This document shows positions 7,862 through 15,798 of a DNA stretch of 36,862 bases, in pieces. The stretch comes from a virus: positions 1-36,862 of IMG/VR virus record IMGVR_UViG_3300034418_002960; one strand, given 5' to 3'. A program made the position numbers and the translations under genes. A model generated the notes under the pieces. It worked only from the letters and a program-made list of their open reading frames with translations, was not told the DNA's origin and ran no database searches. Position 1 is the stretch's first letter, and each line of letters begins with the position of its first letter.

Positions 7862-8614
7862 TTAATCCCGCCCAGCCCGGCGGAACGTCACGGCGCACCG
7901 GCAATTAATGACATTCCCTGCCGTGCCATTCGGATCGCCAGGATACATCAGCGGCTCACGCGTGCCGAAGATCGTCGGCACCATGAATGGCTGTTCCATC
8001 GCTACCCGCTCGCCATCCATCACGGCATGGTCATAGGTATCATCGTCAAGGATTGTTCTGGTTCGCGTATCCTCGACGCTGTTCCACATCTTCACCAGTG
8101 GACGCGTTGATGTCATGGCGGTGCGCACCTGGGCATATTGGCTGGATGCGTGCGTCTCGGTGCGGGCGATGACGCGCGATCTATATCGGCTGAACTCAGG
8201 CACTGCCTCACGCAGAGCCTTGGCAATAGCTTCAATGCCCAATCCCTCGCGCTGTCCCTCGCGGATCACTTCCATGATCTGGCGTCGTGTCGTCTCAAGG
8301 ATTTGCTGAACCTTCTGCGCGCCGAATTGGTCGATGAACTCTTCGATGAATTGCTGGAAAAGGCTATCCTCTTCCTGCTTTGTTTGCAGGTGCGGAAAGC
8401 AGTCCTTCATGCCCTCAATCATCGGCTGGCCACCCATGCGCATGGCGGTGGCGTAGGTTTCGCGCAGCATATCCTCAATTTGTTCACGCCCATCTGGCGG
8501 CAGGGCTGCGATGTCTTCGGCCTCGTAGCGATCCACGATCTGACGCATGATGCGCGTCAGCGTCCGCTCGATCAGCGGGCGCGTGGCATCTTCCATTTCA
8601 TCGAGGTCAGCCAT
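7862..8614 (-). CDS. Phage head morphogenesis protein, SPP1 gp7/Mu F-like
   Basis: 250 residues. A long helical N-terminal half is followed by the conserved Phage_Mu_F core: RVIARTETHASSQYAQ, then KMWNSVEDTRTR, HAVMDGERV and the closing PGDPNGTAGNVINCRCAV. This minor head protein associates with the portal and is thought to be injected with or to bind the DNA. It starts within the last codons of the portal gene. The gap of about 90 bp to the protease holds nothing evident. Confidence 0.93.
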   Translation of the reverse strand: MADLDEMEDATRPLIERTLTRIMRQIVDRYEAEDIAALPPDGREQIEDMLRETYATAMRMGGQPMIEGMKDCFPHLQTKQEEDSLFQQFIEEFIDQFGAQKVQQILETTRRQIMEVIREGQREGLGIEAIAKALREAVPEFSRYRSRVIARTETHASSQYAQVRTAMTSTRPLVKMWNSVEDTRTRTILDDDTYDHAVMDGERVAMEQPFMVPTIFGTREPLMYPGDPNGTAGNVINCRCAVTFRRAGRD

Positions 8615-10166
8615 AGGCGATCTTATGCAGGAGTTCAGCGGCTGTCAGCTTGCCATTGCCTTCCATGCTGCGCACCTTGTCCCGCGCCCATGATTGGCCA
8701 GCATCACCGCCCCAGAGCGCCCATGCGATACGGCCTGCGCTGGGGTAGCCATCCTCGCCCGGTCGAAAGCCCTCGGCATCCTTGTCTACTTCATGGCGGC
8801 TGAAGAAGCTGTGCATCCGCTTGACCGTATCATCTGAAAGGTTTTTGCCGTTGATGATGTCACGCGCTCGGGCAACGCCGACCTCAGTGCCGCCGCGATT
8901 GAACTCCTTACGCCATTCAAGGCCCTTGCGGGCTTCGTCTTTCATGCCTGCGGTGGGTGAATGGCCTTCTGATTTCTGCTCGATTGGTGCCGCCGAAAGA
9001 AGAGGCGTGTATTCGCCCTCGCCTTGCTCCGGGAAGCCCATCATGACGCGGCTTTCCTCGCGCGTCAGAACGCCCTTTTCGAATGCCAGGATGGCCCTAT
9101 CAAACATGCGCTGGCGGTTGCCTTCCAGCGCCGAGATGCTGTCCAGATCAAGCCGCAACTCCAGCCCTTCGCCATAGCGGGGCAGAAGCCAAGCCGATAT
9201 GCCGCCGATGAATTCCTGCATAAGCGGGATCACGGTGTCCGTATAAAGCCGCTCCTTGGCCTGTTCCAGATTGTTGAAGGTGGATGCGTCATTGTCGATC
9301 AGCGGCAGCGGCACGCCGAATGCGCTGGCCACATACTTGGCTGTTTCCTTCATCGTGTTGAGGAAGTCCATGTCCATCGGCGACTTGGATAGTTCAACGA
9401 ACTCGGCATCGTCGGCCAGCATTGGGATTTCACCGGCATTGCGTTCGCCTGACAGCGCGGCCTTGAAATACTCACGCATCCGCTGGATAGCTTCGCCGCC
9501 GGGATAGCCGCCTTTGAACCGCACCAATCCGCTCGGGCGGGCGCTGTTCTTCAACAGGCTGTAGTTCCACGTCGATCCGGCGTTGTGCGTGTCAGCGGCC
9601 AATGCAGCGGCCATGAGGGGTGATTGACCGCGCCAGTAGTTATCGGGATTGTAGGTCTTGAGGTAGAACACCTGGCTTTCGCCGGTCAGCGGATCGACGT
9701 TGAAATACGTCTCCGACTTACCGCGCTTATGGCAGTAGGCCTTCGGCAGTCCATGCGGGCCGGGCTTCACTTCCATATCAATCGGATTGAGCGGCCACAT
9801 CTCGGCAAACTGGCCTTCTGGAGTGCCGACACAGAACGTCTCCCCGAATAGCAGGCGGTTGACCATCATCTCGGACAGCCAAGCGTCGTAGGCTTGCCAC
9901 GGATTGGGGCGGTTCAGCAGATCAAGCGCCGGGTGCTGCTCGATCAGATTATCGCCTTGATACAGTTCCAGCTTGATTGACTTGCAGGCTTCGACGATCT
10001 CGCGGATCGCCCGATAGACGATGACGTTGTGCTGATAGCCTTCTCGGATGTAGCTGCGGCGGTCGTTGGCTTTGGAGTAGTTGACCGTATCGCCGATCAG
10101 GAATGCCGCGCCTGCCGGATGCTCTTTGGCTTCGATCTTGTTACGTTTTGGGAAAGGCCATGCCAT
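8607..10166 (-). CDS. Portal protein, HK97 family, with extra C-terminal module
   Basis: 519 residues. The portal core shows YQHNVIVYRAIREIVEACKS, HPALDLLNRPNPWQ, PDNYWRGQSPLMAAA and, later, STFNNLEQAKERLYTDTVIP, all typical of HK97 portals. The core appears to end near residue 400. Residues 408-519 are a separate module with GLEWRKEFNRGGTEVGVARA, a TVKRM helix, SRHEVDKDAEGF and AGRIAWALWGGDAGQ. I know this module from other phage head proteins, both free and fused, but its function is unknown to me. The gene abuts the terminase without a gap. Confidence 0.95.
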   Translation of the reverse strand: MAWPFPKRNKIEAKEHPAGAAFLIGDTVNYSKANDRRSYIREGYQHNVIVYRAIREIVEACKSIKLELYQGDNLIEQHPALDLLNRPNPWQAYDAWLSEMMVNRLLFGETFCVGTPEGQFAEMWPLNPIDMEVKPGPHGLPKAYCHKRGKSETYFNVDPLTGESQVFYLKTYNPDNYWRGQSPLMAAALAADTHNAGSTWNYSLLKNSARPSGLVRFKGGYPGGEAIQRMREYFKAALSGERNAGEIPMLADDAEFVELSKSPMDMDFLNTMKETAKYVASAFGVPLPLIDNDASTFNNLEQAKERLYTDTVIPLMQEFIGGISAWLLPRYGEGLELRLDLDSISALEGNRQRMFDRAILAFEKGVLTREESRVMMGFPEQGEGEYTPLLSAAPIEQKSEGHSPTAGMKDEARKGLEWRKEFNRGGTEVGVARARDIINGKNLSDDTVKRMHSFFSRHEVDKDAEGFRPGEDGYPSAGRIAWALWGGDAGQSWARDKVRSMEGNGKLTAAELLHKIAYG

Positions 10167-11387
10167 TCAAAGCACTCCGAATATTTGTTCGCTTGTGCCG
10201 CCGACCATAGGCTGTAGGGCATAGCGCAGGGCGTCGATGTAGTGATTGTTTGCATCCACGATCTTCGGCATGATGTCCCCAGACAGTCGGTCCTGCTTAT
10301 ACGCATAAAGCCGGAACTCGCGGGCGGTTTCCGGGCAATCCGGGTGGATGATAACACGGTCAAGCGACTTAATAAAGGCTACGCCATCCTCGACACTGCC
10401 TGACCATTTTTTGACACCAGTGATAGATGGGATGCCGTGACGCTGTAGATACGATATGCTTTCCGGCCTCGCACTGTCTGCTCGGACGGTGTGAAGCGGC
10501 AGAAGCGGCATTCGGTCCTGTATGAATGCGGGCGTGTCATCAAGTTCCAGCCCGATCCTGCCTGCCTCTCTGCGGATGTAGAGCCGTTCGTTGTGGATGT
10601 AGCATTCGACGGCTGCGGTCGGGTCTTGGGCAAAGCCGAAATCCATGCCGAAGTAAGGCCCATCCCATAGCCGATCTGGCTCAAAGTCGGCGATCTGGAA
10701 CTTGCCGCTGAAGACTTGGGCATCGCTGTTTTCGAGATAGGCCCCTTCCCAGACATGGGAATAGGTCGCGGGATCAAGACGCTGCTGCTCGCGTTGGCGC
10801 AGCTTGTTGAGGCCAGCAGGAAAGAACGGGTTGTGCTTCCAATTGACCTCGGCAATCAGGGCATCGGCAGGCGGGTTTTTGCGGAAACGCTTATCGACGG
10901 GCGAGCCTTCGGAGCGCGGATTCCAGATTGCCCAGAGTTCCGATTTGTCCTGCCGGAAGACGGTCGCCTCCAAGGCAAGCCAGCTATCCTCGGGAACATC
11001 CTCGGCCTCTTCGACGATGGTCAGGTCAATTCCGGCCAGCGACTTGATGCTGGATGTGTTATGCCGCAGCCCCCGAAAGATGAACTCGGTGCCGTTCTTT
11101 CCGCGCAGATAATCCACACCCACGTCATAGTGAGCCGCCAGCCAGGGCGTGCGCTCAATGGCGTCCTTCAGTTCGCGGTGGAAGCTGTCCTTGATGCTGA
11201 CTTGCAGTTCGCGAGTGCAGAGGATGCGCAGAGGCTCACAGAAGCCCCAGTATGCGGCCATCATTGCGGCTGATTGGCTTTTGCCCGATCCGCGTCCGCC
11301 GTAGAGAGCGCGATATTGCGCTGTTCCTCGGGCTGGTTCGAATATATCCAGAACCTTGTCTGGCAGATCAATCACCGTTTGCGTCAT
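10167..11387 (-). CDS. Terminase large subunit
   Basis: 406 residues. ATPase motifs: Walker A GGRGSGKS at residues 30-37 and Walker B LTIVEE at 121-126. Nuclease motifs: Asp248 in GMDFGFAQDP, Asp303 in RADSARPE, and Asp377/Asp384 in DANNHYIDALRYA. This is the PBSX/SPP1-like (Terminase_3) pattern: the motor that pumps DNA through the portal and cuts concatemers. PBSX/SPP1 relatives often use headful packaging, which would fit a circularly permuted genome, but that is an inference. It overlaps the small subunit gene. Confidence 0.95.
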   Translation of the reverse strand: MTQTVIDLPDKVLDIFEPARGTAQYRALYGGRGSGKSQSAAMMAAYWGFCEPLRILCTRELQVSIKDSFHRELKDAIERTPWLAAHYDVGVDYLRGKNGTEFIFRGLRHNTSSIKSLAGIDLTIVEEAEDVPEDSWLALEATVFRQDKSELWAIWNPRSEGSPVDKRFRKNPPADALIAEVNWKHNPFFPAGLNKLRQREQQRLDPATYSHVWEGAYLENSDAQVFSGKFQIADFEPDRLWDGPYFGMDFGFAQDPTAAVECYIHNERLYIRREAGRIGLELDDTPAFIQDRMPLLPLHTVRADSARPESISYLQRHGIPSITGVKKWSGSVEDGVAFIKSLDRVIIHPDCPETAREFRLYAYKQDRLSGDIMPKIVDANNHYIDALRYALQPMVGGTSEQIFGVL

Positions 11388-11766
11388 CGGGCTTTACGCC
11401 GCGCAACACAACGGTTTTGGGCGGTGACATGCTGCCATCGCTGGATGTGTGATCGTTCTCCACCCTGTCGGAGTATCCATGCTTGGATAACATCATCTTT
11501 GTGATTGGCGGATTGAACGTGCCATCTAGGCCATTATTGACCAATTCTCGCTCTTGTTTTTTGGCAATTGCATTAAGGATGTCGGAAAATTCTTTCTCTT
11601 CGTCCCTTGCCCAATCGTAGCATGTCTCTCGATGTATGCCGATTTCACATGCCAATCCGGCCACAGAAGGCACTTTGTCGCCTGCTTCAATCCATCCGCC
11701 GTTGACGTATTTCCAAGCGGCTTTGACGATCTTTGGCGTGTAATCTGACGGCCTACCGGCAGGCAT
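11368..11766 (-). CDS. Terminase small subunit (P22 gp3-like)
   Basis: 132 residues. It starts MPAGRPSDYTPKIVKAA, followed by an HTH-like region (AGLACEIGIHRETCYDW) and the segment LVNNGLDGTFNPPITKMMLS with HGYSDRVE. This matches the GP3_package/P22-type small terminase family. It recognises the packaging start site and gates the large subunit. GAGGGA precedes the ATG, and the gene overlaps the large terminase by 20 nt. Confidence 0.85.
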   Translation of the reverse strand: MPAGRPSDYTPKIVKAAWKYVNGGWIEAGDKVPSVAGLACEIGIHRETCYDWARDEEKEFSDILNAIAKKQERELVNNGLDGTFNPPITKMMLSKHGYSDRVENDHTSSDGSMSPPKTVVLRGVKPDDANGD

Positions 11767-11769
11767 GGC

Positions 11770-11928
11770 TCACTGTCCCTCGTTGTGCTTTGCGATTATC
11801 ATAGCACATTTGGCCCAGCCGTCCCACATTCCGCGCCCACAATGCAAAAGGGGCCACGCGGTTGACGCTGTTGCGCATGTAGGCTCTGGTCGGCGGCTGG
11901 TGATACCGATGTAAGAACGGCCCCGCAT
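11770..11928 (-). CDS. Possible small protein, unknown
   Basis: 52 residues from an ATG five bases after the DUF1937 gene stop, ending five bases before the small terminase start, which fits the packed minus-strand operon. The C-terminal half (GMWDGWAKCAMIIAKHNEGQ) looks protein-like; the N-terminal half is less convincing. A second frame over the same stretch is also partly open, so the choice is not secure. No family recognised. Confidence 0.45.
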   Translation of the reverse strand: MRGRSYIGITSRRPEPTCATASTAWPLLHCGRGMWDGWAKCAMIIAKHNEGQ

Positions 11929-11932
11929 TATG

Positions 11933-12289
11933 TCATTTCTCCGACCATTTGAATGGATTTCCGGTTTCGATGTATTTGATGGGCAGGCCGAATTCCTTGG
12001 CCCATTTGATTTCATATGCGATGCCGATGCTATCTTTCCATCCGGGCATTTTCAAGACGATGAGGATTTCGGCTCTTTGGAGCCATGCGCGGTTGTAGGT
12101 TATCCAGTGGTTTGCGTTGGATGGTAGCTTGTTGCGTTTGGCTGGTCTGTGCCAATGGGCTATGGGGCTGAATGGGTGATAGCCTTGGTTGGATAGCCAA
12201 GCTGCGGCATCGCCTGCCACGAGGGCGCGCATGGCCTCTACGGCGGGTTCTGGGTGGCTGTATGGGCTGGCGAGGTAGGCGAGGGTCAT
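11933..12289 (-). CDS. DUF1937 protein, nucleoside 2-deoxyribosyltransferase-like fold
   Basis: 118 residues from ATG at 12289, which forms ATGA with the preceding gene. It begins MTLAYLASPYSHPEP, the hallmark of DUF1937, and keeps NQGYHPFSPIAHWH, NRAWLQRAEILIVLKMPGW and GIAYEIKWAKEFGLPI. The family is related to nucleoside deoxyribosyltransferases, with the SPYS loop and a Glu in the helix near the C-terminus as likely active-site elements. In a phage it may act in nucleotide metabolism or base modification. Substrate unknown. Confidence 0.8.
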   Translation of the reverse strand: MTLAYLASPYSHPEPAVEAMRALVAGDAAAWLSNQGYHPFSPIAHWHRPAKRNKLPSNANHWITYNRAWLQRAEILIVLKMPGWKDSIGIAYEIKWAKEFGLPIKYIETGNPFKWSEK

Positions 12290-12567
12290 GGTTTCATCTT
12301 CCAAACGACGATCCCGCCGACTTTGGTTTGGACTAGAAAGCCTGCGTTGACTAGTTGGTTGAGATTGTAGGTGGCGACACGTTCTAGCTGTTTGAGCCGC
12401 AGGGCTACATCGCTGACGGTGCGTTCTCGGCCATCTGCCATCAGGTCAAGATATGGTTGCAGATCGCCGATGCGCAGTTCTTCTTTTTTCGGCGGCTTTG
12501 GCATCTCTCGGATCATCTTGTCTTCGAGTGCCTTGGCTTGGGCTGGGGTGATGGATGTGGGTTTCAT
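12286..12567 (-). CDS. Small winged-helix DNA-binding protein
   Basis: 93 residues. After a Lys/Pro-rich N-terminus comes a winged-helix-like domain: YLDLMADGRERTVSDVALRL, QLERVATYNLNQLVNAGFLV, then a wing VGGIVVWKM. It is probably a small transcription regulator or DNA-binding accessory. It lies between the methyltransferase and the packaging genes, downstream of a 118-bp structured intergenic region, so it could control late gene expression. That last point is inference from position. Confidence 0.6.
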   Translation of the reverse strand: MKPTSITPAQAKALEDKMIREMPKPPKKEELRIGDLQPYLDLMADGRERTVSDVALRLKQLERVATYNLNQLVNAGFLVQTKVGGIVVWKMKP

Positions 12568-12588
12568 TTCATATTCACCACTTATTGG

Positions 12589-12628
12589 TTCCCGCCGCCT
12601 TATGTGTCTTGGTTTCTGGCGGCGGGAA
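12589..12628. other. Perfect 11-bp inverted repeat (hairpin)
   Basis: TTCCCGCCGCC at 12589-12599 pairs perfectly with GGCGGCGGGAA at 12618-12628 around an 18-nt loop. Neither strand has a U-run after the stem, so it is not a normal intrinsic terminator. It lies in the leader of the winged-helix gene on the minus strand. Confidence 0.7.
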
Positions 12629-12634
12629 ATTGAC

Positions 12635-12677
12635 GATGATAATTCGCATTCCCGGCGAAGATATTTGCGTTATCATC
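12635..12677. other. Nested inverted repeat next to the 11-bp hairpin
   Basis: An outer stem GATGATAA (12635-12642) / TTATCATC (12670-12677) encloses an inner stem TTCGC (12643-12647) / GCGAA (12655-12659). Together with the neighbouring hairpin this fills almost the whole gap between the methyltransferase and winged-helix genes. It could be a structured leader, a processing site or a protein-binding site. Confidence 0.55.
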
Positions 12678-12685
12678 ATTGACAA

Positions 12686-13669
12686 TCATGCTGCGAACAA
12701 GTCTCCGCAAATGCGTTCGGCCTCTTGAAGATTTGCATTGGCTTGTTCCGCGTATTCCGGCTTGAGTTCAAATCCAAGATAGCGACGGCTCATCTTGATC
12801 GCCTCATATCCCGTAGAGCCTATGCCGTTGAATGGGTCCATGACTACATCGCCAGGGCGTGTGTAGAGGCGCAGGCATCGGGCTATGACGTCAAGCTGTA
12901 GCGGGCATACATGCTTTTCGTCATTCACGGCTTTGACGCGGCGCAGGACGTTGCCTTGCTGAATATCCATCCAGACCGGGCTTGCCAGTTTCTGCCATTC
13001 ATAAACATCAAACTGCGCATCTTGCATCAAGACAGCTAGAGCCTTGTCGTCGGGCACTTCTGCGCACATGCCATGACGGCGCAAATCCTCCAGCCATTCG
13101 CGAGCGATCTTGAGTGCCATCTTTTCATCTTCTGGCGCGGCATGACTGATCGGCTTTTCGTTCGGCGCGTCTTTGCGAAAGAATAGCATGTAGTCTGGCA
13201 TTCCTACGCGGTTCATGGCGCTGTCTTTGCGGATTTGCTTATACAGCAGGCCAACGGCCTTGGTGCGCTGCATTTCTACTACTGGGTCTTTCCAGATCGT
13301 CGCGCGGCCATGATAGATCAGACCGGCATCTGTATGTGCTTTGACCAGATCGCCAGAGAAGTCTTGCAAGCCGATAGCGCCGTGCTTGCCTTTACGCATC
13401 GGAAGGTCTGTGCAATGAACGCAGGCAATGCGGCCTGGGCGAAGGACGCGGGTCAGGGCTTCGGCAAAGAACTTGTATTGGTCCATGAACGATTGACCTT
13501 CTCCAGCATTTCCGAGATCACGTTCGCTGTCCGAGTAAACGAACAGATCACCGAATGGCGGTGAAAAGATCGCGCAATCAATGCTGTTTTGAGGCATGGC
13601 ATACATGCCTTCGATGCAATCACTATTATGGATCGCCCATCCTGTTCCTGAGTATTCTGGCTGTTTCAT
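12686..13669 (-). CDS. DNA methyltransferase, N4-cytosine/N6-adenine type (beta class)
   Basis: 327 residues. The catalytic motif SPPF (residues 36-39, in AIFSPPFGDLF) comes first and the AdoMet-binding motif FNGIGSTG lies near residue 285, the beta-class order of the N6_N4_Mtase family. Ser in the first position of SPPF favours N4-cytosine, but N6-adenine is not excluded. GGAGAG lies inside the end of the helicase gene, so the two are coupled. No restriction endonuclease is adjacent. It probably protects phage DNA or serves regulation. Confidence 0.9.
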   Translation of the reverse strand: MKQPEYSGTGWAIHNSDCIEGMYAMPQNSIDCAIFSPPFGDLFVYSDSERDLGNAGEGQSFMDQYKFFAEALTRVLRPGRIACVHCTDLPMRKGKHGAIGLQDFSGDLVKAHTDAGLIYHGRATIWKDPVVEMQRTKAVGLLYKQIRKDSAMNRVGMPDYMLFFRKDAPNEKPISHAAPEDEKMALKIAREWLEDLRRHGMCAEVPDDKALAVLMQDAQFDVYEWQKLASPVWMDIQQGNVLRRVKAVNDEKHVCPLQLDVIARCLRLYTRPGDVVMDPFNGIGSTGYEAIKMSRRYLGFELKPEYAEQANANLQEAERICGDLFAA

Positions 13670-13670
13670 G

Positions 13671-15053
13671 TTATCTCTCCTCTTTTATCCATTCAGGGAA
13701 GGCCAGATCGAGTGGTCGATTGTATGCTGTTCTGACTTTGCCTGTGATTTGTGCTTTCTTCATGGCCTCGGCCATGCGTGTTTTCATTTCGTCGTGTTTC
13801 TTGCCCTTGATGTTGATGGTCTGCCAGATTGTGTCTTCAGTATCGGCCACAACGATATCGTTTTTGACGCGCTTTGTCTGCCCAAAACGATGCGATCTTC
13901 TCACGGCCTGATAATGTTGCTCATAGCTGAAGCTTATTGATGCGAAGACAGCGTGTGAGCAATGCTGCCAATTGACGCCGAAACCTGCCAGCTTTGGCTT
14001 GGTTACAATCGCGCGGAAGTCTCCATCTGCAAACCCAAGTAGGCGGCGCTCCTTTTCTTCTGGTGACTGATCTCCACGAACCTCAACAGCATCCTTGACG
14101 ATCTTTCCGAGCATTTCGCTTTCTTCGTTGGTTTCACACCAGATCGTCACTGGTTGATCATGATCCGCAAGTTCGGCGGCTTTCTCGCATCTCTCCTTGA
14201 GTGTCAGACGCTTTTCCTTGTGAAAGCTGGTTGCGGACATTTCCGGGATGCGGAACAACATGCCATCGTCAATATTCTGCTGACGATCCGCCTCCACAAT
14301 ATGGATACGCCGATCAATATCAGGCAAGATATATCCATCATCATTGCCACCAAGATCCGATGGCAGAGTTGCGCATCTTGACCATGATGATACCCATTGC
14401 CAGAAATCCTCGACAGCATGGCCTTTGAGCCGCCATTCTTGCGAGGCGGTGCTGGTATCATTGATGAACCACTGAGAAAGCATTTCCTGCTGGCGCATGA
14501 TACCTAGAAATTCTGCATGGTTGCCGAGTTCCATGTGATCGTTTGGCGATGGTGTCGCGGTTGCGGCCAGTTTGAAACGATGGTTGCCGAAAGCATCCAT
14601 TAGACGATTGCGTGTCTGGCCTGCAAATGATTTCAGAATGCTGCTTTCATCAAGGACGATGCCACCGAAGGCATCTGGATCAAGTTTAGGCAATCGCTCA
14701 TAATTCGCCACCATAATACCGGCACCGACATCAGCCTGTTCTTTAATCTGCCTCGCATCAATGCCAAACTTCTGTCCTTCGCGGATCATCTGACCAGCCA
14801 CTGCCAGAGGCGTCAGGATCAGTGACGGCTTTCCGGTTTCGTCGGACACTTGCCGCGCCCATTCCAATTCTGAAAGAGACTTGCCAAGGCCGGTATCAAG
14901 AAACAACGCGGCACTACCTCTCTCAAGTGCGAAGTCAACAGCCACTCTCTGGTGGTGCTTCATGTGATCGTTGAGGCTCTGAGGCTGAAAACCATTCATA
15001 ATTGCCGCTTGTTGTTTGCTGGCAATATGCTGTCTGTATTCTGCGAGGCCCAT
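13671..15053 (-). CDS. SNF2-type superfamily 2 helicase
   Basis: 460 residues from ATG at 15053, in TGATG overlap with a 36-residue gene. Motifs: Walker A DTGLGKS (residues 53-59), a DEAH-like LDES (near 135), AATATPSPND (motif III region, about 165), LAGFGVNWQHC, and motif VI QAVRRSHRFGQT. The last is characteristic of SNF2/Rad54-like enzymes. It would translocate on duplex DNA in phage replication or recombination. Helicase-methyltransferase pairs like this are frequent in phages of alphaproteobacteria, so a joint role is possible. Confidence 0.9.
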   Translation of the reverse strand: MGLAEYRQHIASKQQAAIMNGFQPQSLNDHMKHHQRVAVDFALERGSAALFLDTGLGKSLSELEWARQVSDETGKPSLILTPLAVAGQMIREGQKFGIDARQIKEQADVGAGIMVANYERLPKLDPDAFGGIVLDESSILKSFAGQTRNRLMDAFGNHRFKLAATATPSPNDHMELGNHAEFLGIMRQQEMLSQWFINDTSTASQEWRLKGHAVEDFWQWVSSWSRCATLPSDLGGNDDGYILPDIDRRIHIVEADRQQNIDDGMLFRIPEMSATSFHKEKRLTLKERCEKAAELADHDQPVTIWCETNEESEMLGKIVKDAVEVRGDQSPEEKERRLLGFADGDFRAIVTKPKLAGFGVNWQHCSHAVFASISFSYEQHYQAVRRSHRFGQTKRVKNDIVVADTEDTIWQTINIKGKKHDEMKTRMAEAMKKAQITGKVRTAYNRPLDLAFPEWIKEER

Positions 15054-15163
15054 CAGAACGGCACCTCCTTGGCCAGATCGGAGGGCTTCCATGCCGTCTG
15101 AAATACCGGGTGCATACCCAGCGTCTTGATGAAGAGATCGATGTGCGGTAGGGATTTGGTCAT
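15053..15163 (-). CDS. 36-residue protein coupled to the helicase
   Basis: A very short gene with a clear Shine-Dalgarno (AAAGGA about 9 nt before ATG at 15163) and a stop overlapping the helicase start as TGATG. Sequence: MTKSLPHIDLFIKTLGMHPV then FQTAWKPSDLAKEVPF. No family recognised. It may be a small functional protein or mainly a translational-coupling leader for the helicase. Confidence 0.65.
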   Translation of the reverse strand: MTKSLPHIDLFIKTLGMHPVFQTAWKPSDLAKEVPF

Positions 15164-15230
15164 CGGGCTGTTCCTTTCAGATTTTGAGCCTGGTCGTGGG
15201 GCGGGATGTTGCAAGCATCGCCGCCTCTTT

Positions 15231-15260
15231 TTGTTACGCCGCCGTTATGTAATGTGTCAA
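15231..15260 (-). promoter_or_regulatory. Candidate sigma70-type promoter for the helicase-methyltransferase genes
   Basis: On the minus strand a perfect TTGACA (15260-15255) is followed after 18 nt by TAACAA (15236-15231). It lies in the 97-bp gap upstream of the 36-residue gene. The -10 is a weak match, so activity would have to be shown. Confidence 0.45.
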
Positions 15261-15548
15261 TCAAATTCGCTCTCGGGCGTGAATTGATAGTCGGCACTGT
15301 CTTGCCAATACGTTCTTGTCAAATTTGCCTGCCTTGATTGCGTTGACAGCCGATCCTGCATCTATGCCAGCCAGATCGCAAACCATATGGAAGTCTTGAG
15401 TTCCAAGCCAAGAAGTGGCGCGGCCCACATCCAAGTGCGGGTTTCTACCACCATTAAGTGCGCTCACATTGCCAGCAGCGCATCGCAGGTTTTCATACAA
15501 GACCGCAGCCCAGAGGCGACGGTGACCGGTTGTGTCGTTATAGGCCAT
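15261..15548 (-). CDS. Conserved small phage protein, unknown
   Basis: 95 residues from ATG at 15548 (in-frame codons continue to 15599 but overlap the HTH gene more). It has HRRLWAAVLYENLRCAAG near the start and TSWLGTQDFHMVCDLAGIDA in the middle. The WL...DF..VCDLAGID segment is familiar from small proteins in alphaproteobacterial phages with no known role. It lies after the HTH gene, with which it overlaps by 11 nt. Confidence 0.7.
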   Translation of the reverse strand: MAYNDTTGHRRLWAAVLYENLRCAAGNVSALNGGRNPHLDVGRATSWLGTQDFHMVCDLAGIDAGSAVNAIKAGKFDKNVLARQCRLSIHARERI

Positions 15549-15798
15549 TTTCTCTCCATTTGTTGATTGCAGCTTCCGCGATCTGACGAACCTCATCATG
15601 CTGTCGTGACTTCATGCCTTGCTTTGAGTAGGGCCAATTCATTCCCGACCGGCTGATCACGTTATTTAAGGCTGTGCGTTTCATATCAAGGATTGTGGCG
15701 GCTTCTGATTGGGTCAGGCCAGCAGAGGCCAGCACGTCTAGTATGGCCAGCCGCTCTGCCTCCTGACGGCGCTTGATCTGCGCCCATGTTTCAATCAT
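15538..15798 (-). CDS. Small HTH protein
   Basis: 86 residues from ATG at 15798, in ATGA overlap with the preceding gene. A clear helix-turn-helix is visible in LASAGLTQSEAATILDMKRT followed by ALNNVISRSG. The flanks are basic. Probably a DNA-binding regulator or replication accessory encoded within the leftward replication block. Confidence 0.7.
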   Translation of the reverse strand: MIETWAQIKRRQEAERLAILDVLASAGLTQSEAATILDMKRTALNNVISRSGMNWPYSKQGMKSRQHDEVRQIAEAAINKWRENGL

